In this document: piece after piece, positions 41,026 to 50,624 of the stretch
Layout of the letters: every line of letters starts with the position of its first letter
How positions within the stretch are numbered: the stretch's first letter is position 1
Assembly: GCA_030447245.1 (NCBI GenBank)
Contig: JAUJPG010000001.1
Span: 460,129-524,128, forward strand
DNA length: 64,000 bases
Reading direction: 5' to 3'
Origin: Chloroflexota bacterium
GTDB lineage: Bacteria > Chloroflexota > UBA6077 > JACCZL01
Made by a program: the position numbers and the translations under genes
The notes under the pieces: generated by a model
Told to the model about the DNA's origin: nothing
The model's input: only the letters and a program-made list of their open reading frames with translations
Databases searched by the model: none

Positions 41026-42846
41026 ATGCGGCTGGCCCTCGCTCAGATCAACAGCACGGTCGGCGACCTTGAAGGGAACACGCGCAAGATCCTGGACTGG
41101 ACCGCGCGCGCGCGCGAGGAAGGCGCCGATCTGGTGGCGTTCCCGGAGCTGGCGGTGACGGGATACCCACCGGAGGATCTGCTGCTCAAGCCAGACTTCC
41201 TGCGCGCGAACCTGGCCTGTCTGGACGAGATCGCGCGGGCGTGCCGCGGGATCGCGGCGGTGGTGGGCTACGTTGAGGTGGCCGAGGCGGCGTACAACGC
41301 GGCCGGGCTGCTGGCGGACGGGGCGCTCGTCGAGGTGACCCGCAAGGAGCGACTGCCGAACTACGGCGTCTTCGACGAAGAGCGCTATTTCCGGACCGGG
41401 AAAACCGGGCCGCTGTTCGCGCTCGGCGGCGCGCGCTTCGGCGTCAACGTGTGCGAGGACATCTGGTACCCAACCGGGCCGGCGGCGGCGCAGGCGGCGG
41501 CCGGGGCCGAGCTGATCGTCAACATCAATGCCTCGCCATATCATCGCGGCAAGTGGTCGCAGCGCGAGCGGATGCTGGCGACACGCGCGACCGACAGCAC
41601 GGCGATCGTGGCGTACGTGAACGCGGTCGGCGGGCAGGACGAGCTGGTCTTCGACGGGGCAAGTGTGATTTTCGACGAGCGCGGCGACCTAGTCGCGCGT
41701 GGCAAGAGCTTCGCCGAAGACTTACTCGTGGTCGACCTGGACCTCGGAGCGGTGTTCCGCTCGCGCCTGCACGACCCGCGCTGGCGGCGCGGCGAGAACG
41801 TTGGGCTGCCCTGCATCGCGGTTGGCGGCGGCAGCGCGGCGACGGACGACCGCGCGCGAGCGACGGCGCCGGACGGGCCGCTGGCCACGGGTCCTCAACG
41901 TCCCGCCCGCGACAGCCCCCACGCCACCCAGCACGCTGCACTGCAGGGCGACTGCGCGCCCAGGCGTATCGAGCCTCCACCCGGCGACGTGGAGGAGGTG
42001 TACCGGGCGCTGGTGCTCGGGACTGCTGACTACCTCCGCAAGAACGGGTTCGAGCGGGTGGTGATCGGGCTTTCGGGTGGGATCGACTCGAGCCTGGTCG
42101 CGGCTGTGGCGGTGGACGCGATCGGCTCGAAGCGGGTGACCGGTGTGTCTATGCCGTCGCGCTACTCGAGCGACCACAGCAAGTTGGACGCGCAGCAGCT
42201 GGCCGAGAACCTGGGCGTCGACTATCTCACCGTCCCGATCGAGCCGGCCTTCATCGCCTACCGCGAGATGTTGGCCGAGCTGTTCGCCGGCTCCGCCGAG
42301 GGGCTGGCGGAGGAGAACATCCAGGCGCGCGTCCGCGGGATGATCCTGATGGCGCTGTCGAACAAGTTCGGCTGGCTGGTCCTAACGACCGGCAACAAGA
42401 GCGAGATGGCAGTCGGCTACGCAACACTGTACGGCGACATGGCCGGCGGCTTCGCGGTCATCAAGGACGTGCCCAAGATGCTGGTGTACGAGCTCTGTCG
42501 CTGGCGCAACGCGCGGGACGGCCGACCGGCGATCCCTGAGAACGTCCTGGAGAAGCCACCCTCGGCGGAGCTACGCCCAGGCCAGCAGGACCAGGACAGC
42601 CTGCCGCCGTATGAGGTGCTGGACGCGATCATCACGGCCTATGTCGAGGAGGACCGCTCGGCAAGCGAGATCGCTCATCTGGGCTACGACGCCGAGACGG
42701 TTGCCCGGGTGATCAGGCTCGTCGACACGGCCGAGTACAAGCGCCGCCAGGCGCCGCCGGGGGTCAAGATCACCCCCCGCGCCTTCGGCCGTGACCGCCG
42801 CCTCCCGATCACCAACCGTTACCGACAGCCGGTCCCGTTAGCGTAG
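41026..42846 (+). CDS. nadE: Glutamine-dependent NAD+ synthetase
   Basis: A 606-residue two-domain enzyme that makes NAD+ from deamido-NAD, ATP and glutamine. The N-terminal nitrilase-type glutaminase has the triad Glu41 (FPELAV), Lys107 (TRKERLPNY) and Cys143 (NVCEDIWYP). The synthetase domain has the P-loop LSGGIDSSLVA (about 347-357), TTGNKSEMAVGYATLYGD, and KPPSAELRPGQQDQDSLPPY. A Pro/Ala-rich linker between the domains (about 285-318) looks expanded. GGTGG precedes the ATG at 41026. Present as a single gene; a 29-base copy of its start lies at 39798. Confidence 0.96.
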   Translation: MRLALAQINSTVGDLEGNTRKILDWTARAREEGADLVAFPELAVTGYPPEDLLLKPDFLRANLACLDEIARACRGIAAVVGYVEVAEAAYNAAGLLADGALVEVTRKERLPNYGVFDEERYFRTGKTGPLFALGGARFGVNVCEDIWYPTGPAAAQAAAGAELIVNINASPYHRGKWSQRERMLATRATDSTAIVAYVNAVGGQDELVFDGASVIFDERGDLVARGKSFAEDLLVVDLDLGAVFRSRLHDPRWRRGENVGLPCIAVGGGSAATDDRARATAPDGPLATGPQRPARDSPHATQHAALQGDCAPRRIEPPPGDVEEVYRALVLGTADYLRKNGFERVVIGLSGGIDSSLVAAVAVDAIGSKRVTGVSMPSRYSSDHSKLDAQQLAENLGVDYLTVPIEPAFIAYREMLAELFAGSAEGLAEENIQARVRGMILMALSNKFGWLVLTTGNKSEMAVGYATLYGDMAGGFAVIKDVPKMLVYELCRWRNARDGRPAIPENVLEKPPSAELRPGQQDQDSLPPYEVLDAIITAYVEEDRSASEIAHLGYDAETVARVIRLVDTAEYKRRQAPPGVKITPRAFGRDRRLPITNRYRQPVPLA

Positions 42847-43020
42847 GGGCGCGGCCCAGGCAGCGTGGACGACGCGGGCACGGGCGATGGCGTCAAGCGT
42901 GTCGCCATCCGCGACGACGTGCTCGGCCCTGGCATCGACATTCGCGACCAGCGTGGGGCCGCCGGTCTGGCTCGCGATGATCAGCAAGAGGATAGCCGCG
43001 CGAAGGGCGTGACCGGGCAT
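42838..43020 (-). CDS. Small secreted protein, possibly truncated
   Basis: A 60-residue protein with a signal-like segment (residues 7-22, AAILLLIIASQTGGP) and a tail reading EHVVADGDTLDAIARARVVH, which recalls the start of a LysM (GDTL..IA) or nuclease-like motif. It may be the stub of a longer cell-wall protein. Its end overlaps the last codons of nadE by nine bases. It has GGGGG before the ATG. Weakly supported. Confidence 0.35.
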   Translation of the reverse strand: MPGHALRAAILLLIIASQTGGPTLVANVDARAEHVVADGDTLDAIARARVVHAAWAAPLR

Positions 43021-43275
43021 GTGGCCCCCTGCCCGACTCCCAAGACTAAGGCGAGTCTACGGACTACGTCGTCACAGGCCCGGCACGGTGGTCCGGCCTG
43101 AGGTCACGGTGTCGTCACGATGGGCAGGCCGCGGCGCGCCGCAGCCGCGCGGGGGACGGGAGTGGTCCGTATACTGCCAGGGACGCAGCTTGACGGCACG
43201 AACAGGCGATCGGGGGACGAGGGTGCGCGACACTCGGAGCAGAGCCTGGGGGCACGGCCGCGGAAGCTGCCGTCG

Positions 43276-43683
43276 ATGGGCTCGGCACGCGGCCGCCGAG
43301 TGACCAGCAGCGCGGGACGCCCGCGGGTCCTGATCGTCGACCACGACCCGATGAACCTGGAGATGCTCGCCGTGGCCTTGCTGAACAGCGGGTTCACGGT
43401 ACGGACTGCTGCTAGCGCGACGGAAGCGTTGGCCGAGGCACGTCGGCTGCAGCCTTCGTTGATCCTGGCGGACGTGATGATGCCGGAGATGGACGGCTTC
43501 GAGTTGTGCGCAGCGCTCAAGCAGGATCACGAGTTAGCCGCGGTGCCGGTCGTGCTGCTGTCGGCCGTGTCGGGCAACCTGGCCGACCGGAAGCGCATGG
43601 TCGACGTCGGCGCCGCCGACTACCTGACCAAGCCGGTCGACCTGCCCGGGCTGGTGGGCATCCTGCGTCGGCTGGCCGCGTAG
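43276..43683 (+). CDS. Stand-alone response-regulator receiver protein
   Basis: A 135-residue single REC domain: RPRVLIVDHDPMNLEMLAVA, the phospho-accepting Asp in SLILADVMMPEMDGF, Ser/Thr-like VVLLSAVSGN and Lys in DYLTKPVDLPG. One of the usual acidic pair is His (VDHDP rather than VDDD). It has no output domain, so it acts through protein contact. It is the only signalling protein in the window and has no histidine kinase neighbour. The start is not certain; a GTG lies eight codons further on. Confidence 0.85.
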   Translation: MGSARGRRVTSSAGRPRVLIVDHDPMNLEMLAVALLNSGFTVRTAASATEALAEARRLQPSLILADVMMPEMDGFELCAALKQDHELAAVPVVLLSAVSGNLADRKRMVDVGAADYLTKPVDLPGLVGILRRLAA

Positions 43684-43708
43684 CGGATGACCCCCGGCGC
43701 ACGCCGAC

Positions 43709-44485
43709 TCAGTGCATGACCAGGCCGCCCGAGACGTTGACCGCCTCGCCGGTGATGTAGGCCGACGCGCTGGAGGCCAGAAAGCCGACGACGCGGGCAA
43801 CGTCCTCCGGCTGCTCCCAGCGCCCGAGCGGGATCTGGGCCAGGCGCTGCCGATTGACCTCCTCCACGCTGGTGTTGAGGACGCCGGCAACGCCTTGCTC
43901 GACCTGGGTCCACATGTCAGTCTGGACGAAGCCAGGGCAGACGCAGTTGGCGCGAATGCCGTCAGCCGCGAACGAGAGCGCGAGGCTGCGGGTGATGCTG
44001 ATCACCGCGGCCTTGCTGGCGGCGTAGGCCAGGCTCGACGTGGTGCCGATCTTCCCGGCCATCGACGCCAGGCTGATGATGTTGCCGCGCTTGGCCCTGA
44101 CCATGTGCGGGAGCACGGCCTGACTGGCGAAGAAGAGCGCCCTGGCGTTGATGTCCATCACCGCGTCCCAGTGCTCCTCGCTGATCTCGAGCGCGGGCGC
44201 GGCGCGGTAGATGCCGGCGTTGTTGACCAGGACGTCGATCCGACCGAGCTCTTGGAGTGTGCGCGCCACCATCGTGTCCAGGTCGCCGCGCTGTGTGACG
44301 TTCGTCCCGATCGCGACGGCCTGCCGCCCAAGGGCACGGACCTCCTCAGCGGTGCGCTCGGCGGTCGCCGCGTCCAGTTCGGCGACGGCGATATTGGCGC
44401 CCAGCGACGCCAGCTCCAGCGCGATCGCGCGCCCGATGCCCCGGCCCGCGCCGGTGACGATTGCCGCCTGCCCCTCCAGTTCCAT
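43709..44485 (-). CDS. Short-chain dehydrogenase/reductase
   Basis: A 258-residue classical SDR: TGAGRGIGRAIALELASLGA, the NNAG motif (LVNNAGIYRAAP), Ser in ISLASMAG, the YxxxK pair in LAYAASKAAV and the closing SGGLVMH. It oxidises or reduces a hydroxyl or keto group with NAD(P). It follows the luciferase-like gene at 76 bases on the same strand. GGAGG precedes the ATG at 44485. Substrate unknown. Confidence 0.9.
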   Translation of the reverse strand: MELEGQAAIVTGAGRGIGRAIALELASLGANIAVAELDAATAERTAEEVRALGRQAVAIGTNVTQRGDLDTMVARTLQELGRIDVLVNNAGIYRAAPALEISEEHWDAVMDINARALFFASQAVLPHMVRAKRGNIISLASMAGKIGTTSSLAYAASKAAVISITRSLALSFAADGIRANCVCPGFVQTDMWTQVEQGVAGVLNTSVEEVNRQRLAQIPLGRWEQPEDVARVVGFLASSASAYITGEAVNVSGGLVMH

Positions 44486-44561
44486 ACTCACCTTCCTCCC
44501 TCGGTCCAGTCGCGTTCGGCCCACCCCGGCGCGCGCGACCGCATCGCCGGTCAGACCGGCG

Positions 44562-45665
44562 TCAGACGGCGACCGCCGGCGCGGCGCCCAGATCGGCCAG
44601 ACGGGGCATCACCTCGGTGGCCAGCAGCGTCGTCGAACGATCCCAGACGGCGACATCAGGCCAGTCGACCCCGGCCACCAGGATGCTGCCGAAGCCACCG
44701 ACTGCCTCGTACAGGTCGCGAATCTTGCGGGCGACGGTGGCCGGGCTCCCAACCACCCAGACGTTGTCGCAGAGATAGTCGAGAGTGACCTCGGCGTCCG
44801 GCATCGACGGGTCGACCTTCAGCCCTCCGAGGCCGCGGGAGCGGGCCTGGAGCGGGATGAAGTAGTCGTGGAAGTCGCGCCCGATGGCACCGTCGATCGC
44901 CTCACGGCGGGCGTGATCGTCCGTCTCGGCGACGTGGATCGTGCGGGCGACACGCCACTCCTCGCGGCGGGGCGTCCGCCCTGCCCGCGCGGCGCCGGCG
45001 GCGATGCCCTCCCAGTGGGTCTCGAGGACTCGGGTGGTCACCAGGTTGATGCTCATTGGGATCCAGCCGCGCTCGCCCGCCAGGCCGAGTGTGTCCGACT
45101 TCTCGGTGACGCCGGCGACGGCGATGGGCGGGTGGGGCCGTTGGTACGGCTTCAGGTAGACGTGCTTGGCGATCTCGGCGTCCGGGACCGGCACGGTGAA
45201 CGTCCAGCCATGCCGCTCGTACGTCCCAGGCTTTGGGTCGGCCCAGAGCTCGAGGATGGTATCGATACCGTCGATCGTCACCTGGCGCTGCCGGCCGCTC
45301 TTCGGGTCGATCCCGGCGACCTCGAAGTCGCCGGGGAAACCGCCCGAGCCGACGCCCCACAAGAAGCGGCCGCGTGCCAGCTGGTCGAGCATGGCGATGC
45401 GGTGCGCGAGGTGAAACGGATTGTGGTTCGGGAGGCAGGTGACACCTGTGCCGAGCTTGATGCGCTCCGTTCGCTCGAGCGCCGCGGCGATGAAGATGTC
45501 CGGGCCTGGAATGTTCTCCCACTCGGCAGTGAAATGCTCGCCGATCCAGGCTTCCTCGAAACCGAGCTGGTCCAGGCGTTCTATCTGGGCGAGGTCGGCT
45601 TGCAACGTCTCGGAAGGGTCCGAGCCCGGGACGTGCATGGGCATCATGAAGTATCCGCACTGCAT
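44562..45665 (-). CDS. LLM-class flavin-dependent monooxygenase
   Basis: A 367-residue bacterial luciferase-like protein: MQCGYFMMPMHVPG at the start, then IERLDQLGFEEAWIGEHFTA, LGTGVTCLPNHNPFHLAHRI and RFLWGVGSGGFPGDFEVAGI. These enzymes use FMN or F420 with oxygen on sulfonates, alkanes, pyrimidines and similar. The size and the LPNHNP motif resemble the limonene/alkanal monooxygenase side. It shares an operon with the SDR (43709-44485) and is divergent from the ThDP enzyme. Confidence 0.9.
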   Translation of the reverse strand: MQCGYFMMPMHVPGSDPSETLQADLAQIERLDQLGFEEAWIGEHFTAEWENIPGPDIFIAAALERTERIKLGTGVTCLPNHNPFHLAHRIAMLDQLARGRFLWGVGSGGFPGDFEVAGIDPKSGRQRQVTIDGIDTILELWADPKPGTYERHGWTFTVPVPDAEIAKHVYLKPYQRPHPPIAVAGVTEKSDTLGLAGERGWIPMSINLVTTRVLETHWEGIAAGAARAGRTPRREEWRVARTIHVAETDDHARREAIDGAIGRDFHDYFIPLQARSRGLGGLKVDPSMPDAEVTLDYLCDNVWVVGSPATVARKIRDLYEAVGGFGSILVAGVDWPDVAVWDRSTTLLATEVMPRLADLGAAPAVAV

Positions 45666-45880
45666 GGGAAGTGAATCCTTCGCGACTCTCGACGCGAGAC
45701 GCGCCGGGTCGTTGCAACGGGAAGCGCTGGAACGATAGGCCGGGCGTGCGCGGCCGTCAAGCTGACGAGCGTGGCCGAGCAACACGCCAGGTCACGCGTG
45801 GTAACGTAGGGACGCGGAACGTTGAGCGGCGCCGAGGACGTGGGTTACGCCCCGCCCTCCAGGCGCGGAACGGGGGCGTG

Positions 45881-47536
45881 ATGGGACGGATGAACGGCGG
45901 GCACGCCGTGGCGCGAAGCCTCGCGGCCGAGGGTGTCGACGTCGTCTTCGGGATCGTCGGTACGCACAACGTCCAGGTCTTCGATGGGCTGCACGACCAG
46001 GCCGGGATCCGGGTGGTCACCACCCGGCACGAGCAGGGCGCCGGATTCATGGCGGATGGCTACGCCCGGGCCACCGGCCGGATCGCCGCGTGCGTCGTGG
46101 TGCCCGGCCCGGGCCTGACGAACCTCATGACCGCGCTCGGCCAGGCGTACTCGGACTCCGTCCCCATCCTGGCGATCGCCGGCCAGAACCCGAGCAGTCG
46201 GCTCGAGCGCCGGCTGGAGGATTTCCACGAGCTGCCGGGCTCGCTCGGCGTCGCCGCGTCTGTCACGTCCAGCTCCGCCCGGGTGGCCAGCGCCGCCGAG
46301 GTGCCGGCCGCGATTCGCGCGGCGATCCGGATCATGCGGAGCCGCCGACCGCAGCCGACGTATCTCGAGATCCCGATGGAGGTGCTCGGCGGGGAGCACG
46401 ATGTAGAGCTGCTGCCCGCGGTTGAGGATTGGACCCGCCCGAGCGGCAGCCCCGAAGCGATCGCCCGCGCGGCGCGCGTCCTTGGCGAGGCTCGCCGACC
46501 GATCATCCTGGCCGGGGGCGGGGTCATCAGCGCCGAGGCCGGCGGGGCGCTGGGTGCCGTCGCCGAGCGGCTCGGGGCGCCGGTCATCACCGGGATCCAC
46601 GGCAAGGGGGCGCTACCGGATGACCACCCGCTGGTGCTGGGCGACGGCTGGGGCCGGCTAGACTTTTTCGACGAGCTGTTCGCCCAAGCCGACGCCTGCC
46701 TGGCAGTCGGGACCCGCTTCGACGTCGTAACCGACTTCCACCAGGGCGCCAGGCTCCCCGACCCGCTCGTCCACGTCGACATCGACCCGACTGTCATCAA
46801 CCAGCTCCGCACGGCAACGGTCGGGATCGTCGGCGACGCGCGGCTGGTGCTGGAACGGCTGCGCGACGAGCTGGACGCCGCTTCGGGCGGGGCGGCCACA
46901 CCACCCAACGTAGCCACGTCCTGGTGCGACTGCGACGAGGTTCGGGCCAACAAGCGACGAACGCTGGAGCGGTTGGCCGGGCCGGTCCTGGGGCTGCTCG
47001 ACGCGATCCGGGCGACGATCCCGCGCGACGCGATCGTCGTCGACGACCTGTGCCTGCCGGGTTACTGGGCGGTGCCTGGGCTGGACGTGTTCGAGCCGCG
47101 CACGTTCATGCACCCGGGTACCTACGGGACGCTTGGCTACGCCCTGCCGGCAGCGATCGGCGCCCAGATCGGCCGGCCGGACCGCCCGTCGATCGCTCTC
47201 TGCGGCGACGGCGGCTTCTTGTACACCTCGCAGGAGCTGTCGACGGCAGTGCGCGAGTGGGCGAACGTCACGGCGATCGTGTTCAACGACAACGCCTACG
47301 GCGCCTTGAAGCTGCTCCAGGACCGCGCCTTTGACAGTCGTCGCATTGGCGTGGACCTGCACAACCCGGACTTCGCCCTTCTGGGCGAAGCCTATGGGGC
47401 TCGCGGGATCAAGCTAGCCGCGAGTGGTGATCTCGGTCCGGCTCTGGCCCGTGCCATGGAACAGGGCGGCCCGACGGTGATCGAGTGCCCGCTCGACTTC
47501 GACGTGGCCACGGCCCGTCCTCCGTGGATGGCGTGA
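45881..47536 (+). CDS. Acetolactate synthase-like ThDP enzyme
   Basis: A 551-residue three-domain ThDP enzyme. The pyrimidine domain has catalytic Glu in TTRHEQGAGFMADGYARATG; the central domain (PIILAGGGVISAEAGGAL) is Rossmann-like; the ThDP domain has ALCGDGGFLYTSQELSTAV and FNDNAYG. It differs from valine-pathway IlvB in lacking the expected partner IlvN and in the central region, so it may act on another 2-oxo acid, like benzoylformate or oxalyl-CoA relatives. The start at 45881 has a GGGGG site; a second ATG follows at 45890. Confidence 0.88.
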   Translation: MGRMNGGHAVARSLAAEGVDVVFGIVGTHNVQVFDGLHDQAGIRVVTTRHEQGAGFMADGYARATGRIAACVVVPGPGLTNLMTALGQAYSDSVPILAIAGQNPSSRLERRLEDFHELPGSLGVAASVTSSSARVASAAEVPAAIRAAIRIMRSRRPQPTYLEIPMEVLGGEHDVELLPAVEDWTRPSGSPEAIARAARVLGEARRPIILAGGGVISAEAGGALGAVAERLGAPVITGIHGKGALPDDHPLVLGDGWGRLDFFDELFAQADACLAVGTRFDVVTDFHQGARLPDPLVHVDIDPTVINQLRTATVGIVGDARLVLERLRDELDAASGGAATPPNVATSWCDCDEVRANKRRTLERLAGPVLGLLDAIRATIPRDAIVVDDLCLPGYWAVPGLDVFEPRTFMHPGTYGTLGYALPAAIGAQIGRPDRPSIALCGDGGFLYTSQELSTAVREWANVTAIVFNDNAYGALKLLQDRAFDSRRIGVDLHNPDFALLGEAYGARGIKLAASGDLGPALARAMEQGGPTVIECPLDFDVATARPPWMA

Positions 47537-47598
47537 GGACCGTCCAGAACCACGGTATCCGCGAAACGAGGCGCTCCCCGGCAGAGGAGGCATCCAGG

Positions 47599-48351
47599 AT
47601 GAGGCTCTCCGGCAAGAACGCGGTCGTCACGGGCGCGGGCAGCGGGATCGGACGGGCGCTGGCGGCCGGCTTCGCACGCGAGGGCGCCGGCGTGGTGGCC
47701 GCGGACGTGCATGCCGAGACGGCCGAGGAGACCGCCGCGATCATCCGCGAGGCCGGCGGGCGGTCGATCAGCGTCCGGGTCGACGTGGCCCAACGCGCGT
47801 CGGTCGAGCAGATGCTCTCGGCGGCGCTCGCCGAGTATGGGCGGGTGCAGGTGCTGGCCAGCAACGCCGGGGTGAGCGGAGGCTATCACTTTCTGGATCT
47901 TCCCGAGGAGGAGTGGGATCGGGTCCTCGGCATCAACCTCAAGGGGCAGTACCTCTGTGGCCAGGTCGTCGGTCGGCACATGGCCGCGGCCGGCGGCGGC
48001 AGCATCATCAATACCTCGTCGCAGCTCGGCGAGGGCGCGGCTACGCCGAGCCGGGCGCACTACCTGGCGTCGAAGGGCGGCTCGCGGATGCTGACCCGCG
48101 CGATGGCAGTCGACCTGGCATCCCACGGCATCCGGGTCAACGCACTGGCGCCCGGCCTGACCGAGACGAACCTGACGCGCGAGCGCCTCGAAGAGCCGGA
48201 GTTCCGGCGCTGGGCGCTCGAACGCATCCCACTGGGCCGCCCTGGCCAGCCTGACGACCTTGTCGGCGCGGCCGTCTTCCTGGCCTCGGACGAGTCCGCC
48301 TACGTCACCGGCAGCACGCTCGTCGTCGACGGCGGCTACCTGGCGCGCTAA
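47599..48351 (+). CDS. Short-chain dehydrogenase/reductase
   Basis: A 250-residue classical SDR: VVTGAGSGIGRALAAGFARE, SNAGVSGGY in place of NNAG, Ser in INTSSQLG, the YxxxK pair in RAHYLASKGGS and the closing VDGGYLAR. GAGGAGG precedes the ATG by about ten bases. It lies 62 bases after the ThDP gene and 1 base before the amidase gene, so the three are one operon. Substrate unknown. Confidence 0.92.
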   Translation: MRLSGKNAVVTGAGSGIGRALAAGFAREGAGVVAADVHAETAEETAAIIREAGGRSISVRVDVAQRASVEQMLSAALAEYGRVQVLASNAGVSGGYHFLDLPEEEWDRVLGINLKGQYLCGQVVGRHMAAAGGGSIINTSSQLGEGAATPSRAHYLASKGGSRMLTRAMAVDLASHGIRVNALAPGLTETNLTRERLEEPEFRRWALERIPLGRPGQPDDLVGAAVFLASDESAYVTGSTLVVDGGYLAR

Positions 48352-48352
48352 C

Positions 48353-49381
48353 ATGGGCGGCATGCGGCAGGACGTCAGGCAGCACCGACTTGGGCGCGAG
48401 ACGGTCCACTACGCCTGGGACCGCGACTTGCCGCCGTTGCTGGAGATCGAGTCCGGCGACACCGTCACGGTCGAGACGCGCGACGCCGCGGACGGCTACT
48501 TTTCGCGGCATTCTACGCCCCAGGACGTGCTGGCGCGCGTCCGCAAGGGCCACGCGCTGACCGGGCCGATCGCCCTCACCGGTGCGCGGCCCGGAGACGT
48601 GCTCCAGGTGGAGATCCTGGAGCTCCAAACGGGCGACTGGGGCTGGACGATGATCGCCCCAGGACGCGGGCTGCTGCCGGAGGATTTTCCGGACCCGTAC
48701 CTCAAGAGCTGGGACCTGTCCGACGGCGAGACGGCCCGCTTCAACCGAGACATCGGCGTGCCCATCGAGCCGTTCTGCGGAGTCATGGGCGTGGCCTGGG
48801 ACGAACCAGGCCAGCAGACGACGATGCCGCCGCGTAGATGGGGCGGCAACCTGGACGTCAAGCAGCTCACCACCGGCGCCACACTCTGGCTACCGATCGC
48901 GCTGGACGGCGCGCGGTTCTCGCTCGGAGACGCCCACGCCGCCCAGGGCGACGGTGAGGTCTGCATCAGCGCCATCGAGACCGCGGCGACTGCGACGCTT
49001 CGCCTCAGCGTGCGCCGTGACTTCTCGCTCGACTCGCCGGAGCTCCGCACGGCGGGACCGCTGACGCCCAAGACGAACACGGCCGGCTGGCACGCGACGA
49101 CCGGCATCGCGCCGGATCTGATGGACGCGACCAGGGCGGCGGTCCGCGCGATGATCGGCTACCTGGGCCGCGAGCACGGGCTGAGCCGCGAGGAGGCGTA
49201 CGTCCTGTCGAGCGTCGCGGTCGACCTCAAAATCAGCGAGGTCGTCGACGTCGTACGTCCTGTCGAGCGTCGCGGTCGACCTCAAAATCAGCGAGGTCGT
49301 CGACGTCCCGAACTGGGTCGTCAGCGCCTTCTTTCCACTCAGCATCTTCCACCGCACTGGTTAGCACCGCGCTCGAGCTGA
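48353..49381 (+). CDS. Acetamidase/formamidase (FmdA/AmdA), C-terminus frameshifted
   Basis: A 342-residue reading of the formamidase/acetamidase family: GDTVTVETRDAADG, GPIALTGARPGDVLQVEILE, then WLPIALDGARFSLGDAHAAQ and GDGEVCISAIET. It hydrolyses small amides to acid and ammonia. Near the end an exact 55-bp tandem duplication shifts the frame, giving an Arg-rich tail (VRPVERRGRPQNQRG). Removing one copy restores the family ending (VDLKISEVVDVPNWVVSAFF) and a TAG at 49362-49364, for 318 residues. It is probably damaged unless the duplication is an assembly error. It forms an operon with the SDR upstream. Confidence 0.85.
   Translation: MGGMRQDVRQHRLGRETVHYAWDRDLPPLLEIESGDTVTVETRDAADGYFSRHSTPQDVLARVRKGHALTGPIALTGARPGDVLQVEILELQTGDWGWTMIAPGRGLLPEDFPDPYLKSWDLSDGETARFNRDIGVPIEPFCGVMGVAWDEPGQQTTMPPRRWGGNLDVKQLTTGATLWLPIALDGARFSLGDAHAAQGDGEVCISAIETAATATLRLSVRRDFSLDSPELRTAGPLTPKTNTAGWHATTGIAPDLMDATRAAVRAMIGYLGREHGLSREEAYVLSSVAVDLKISEVVDVVRPVERRGRPQNQRGRRRPELGRQRLLSTQHLPPHWLAPRSS
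49198..49307. repeat. Perfect 55-bp tandem duplication inside FmdA
   Basis: Bases 49198-49252 and 49253-49307 are identical, both starting GTACGTCCTGTCGAGCGTCG and ending GTCGTCGACGTC. As 55 is not a multiple of three, it shifts the frame of the amidase. The lack of any divergence means it is very recent or artefactual. Confidence 0.95.
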
Positions 49382-49577
49382 TCGCCTCGACGGTCGTCGC
49401 CATCGCCACCACGCCCGCTGGGTGATGGCAAGCCGCGGCGATCGCGGCGAGGTCTGCACGCTCACAGCCAGGCGCACAGCTGGTTGACGCCACCCGGGGC
49501 GGGGCGTACCATGCGGTCGCCTCGACCATCGCGGCGTGGGGAGGCCGGCACGCGGCAATCACGGTGGGGGGTGGGCG

Positions 49578-50573
49578 GTGAAGTTCGGGTTCATACCTAC
49601 TGAGGGTGGGCGCTTCTATCGGGAGGCGCTCGAGGAGGTGGTGCTCGGCGAGGAGCTGGGGTTCGACTCGATCTGGATGGAGGAGCACCACGGTCTGAAG
49701 GACCATTACTGGCCCTCGCCGCTGATGGTGCTGGCCGGGTTCGCCACGCGGACCGAGCGAGTCCGGCTGGGGACGAACATCCTGGTGCTGCCGTTCTATC
49801 AGCCGGCGAAGATCGCCGAGGATGCGGCGATGCTTGACGTGATGTCCGACGGGCGGTTCACGCTCGGCGTTGCGATCGGCTACCGACCAGACGAATTCGC
49901 GATGTTCCAGACGCCGCTGGAGCGGCGCGGGGCGCGCTTCGTCGAGCAGATCACGATCATGCGGCGGCTGTGGACCGAGGACAGTGTCGACTTCGAGGGC
50001 GAGTTCTTCAAGCTTGAAGGGGCGCGGATCGAGCCGAAGCCAACGCGAACGGACGGCGTGCCTATCTATATCGGGGCCTGGGGGCCGCTGGGGATGAAGC
50101 GCTCGGCGCAGCTCGCCGAGGCCTGGATACCGGGCCCGACTGCCAACCTGGACAAACTGCTCTCGGCGCGAGACACCTACCATGACGAGCTGCGCGCCGT
50201 CGGCAAGGACCCGAACGCCGTGCCGAAGCCGCTCACGCGCGAAGTCGTGATCGCCGAGACCGAAGCCAGGGCGCGCGAGCTGGCCGAGCGGCACCTGATG
50301 GTCAACTACCGGGAGGAGTACGGCGGCGGTAAGTGGGACCACCCGCTGATCGGCAAGGAAGACGCCACACCGGTCGGCGAGCTGGACGAGATCGGCCGAG
50401 ACCGCTTCATCGTCGGCTCGCCGGAGCAGTGCATCGACAAGATCCGGCGCTTTCGAGATGCCTTCGGCACCGACGAGCTGATCTGCCGGCTCTACTTCCC
50501 GGGCATGCCGCACGAGCACATCATGCAGGAGCTGCGGCTGCTAGCATCCGAAGTGATGCCGGCGTTCAAGTAG
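49578..50573 (+). CDS. LLM-class flavin-dependent oxidoreductase
   Basis: A 331-residue luciferase-like protein, of the F420/FMN-dependent type: VKFGFIPTEGGRFYREALEE, LGFDSIWMEEHHGLKDHYW, then LGTNILVLPFYQPAKIAEDA and DGRFTLGVAIGYRPDEFAMF. It starts at a GTG. It resembles the methylene-H4MPT-reductase/monooxygenase side of the superfamily more than the first copy at 44562-45665. Substrate unknown. It lies upstream of the enolase-like gene. Confidence 0.9.
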   Translation: MKFGFIPTEGGRFYREALEEVVLGEELGFDSIWMEEHHGLKDHYWPSPLMVLAGFATRTERVRLGTNILVLPFYQPAKIAEDAAMLDVMSDGRFTLGVAIGYRPDEFAMFQTPLERRGARFVEQITIMRRLWTEDSVDFEGEFFKLEGARIEPKPTRTDGVPIYIGAWGPLGMKRSAQLAEAWIPGPTANLDKLLSARDTYHDELRAVGKDPNAVPKPLTREVVIAETEARARELAERHLMVNYREEYGGGKWDHPLIGKEDATPVGELDEIGRDRFIVGSPEQCIDKIRRFRDAFGTDELICRLYFPGMPHEHIMQELRLLASEVMPAFK

Positions 50574-50624
50574 CGCCCGGTCTAGAAGATCCTGCGTCGA
50601 GCCCGCCGCGCGGGAGTGATCGCC

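Noticed and set aside
44211-45674. 487-codon plus-strand frame opposite the LLM and SDR genes
   Set aside because: Antisense to two genes with conserved motifs; no protein family.
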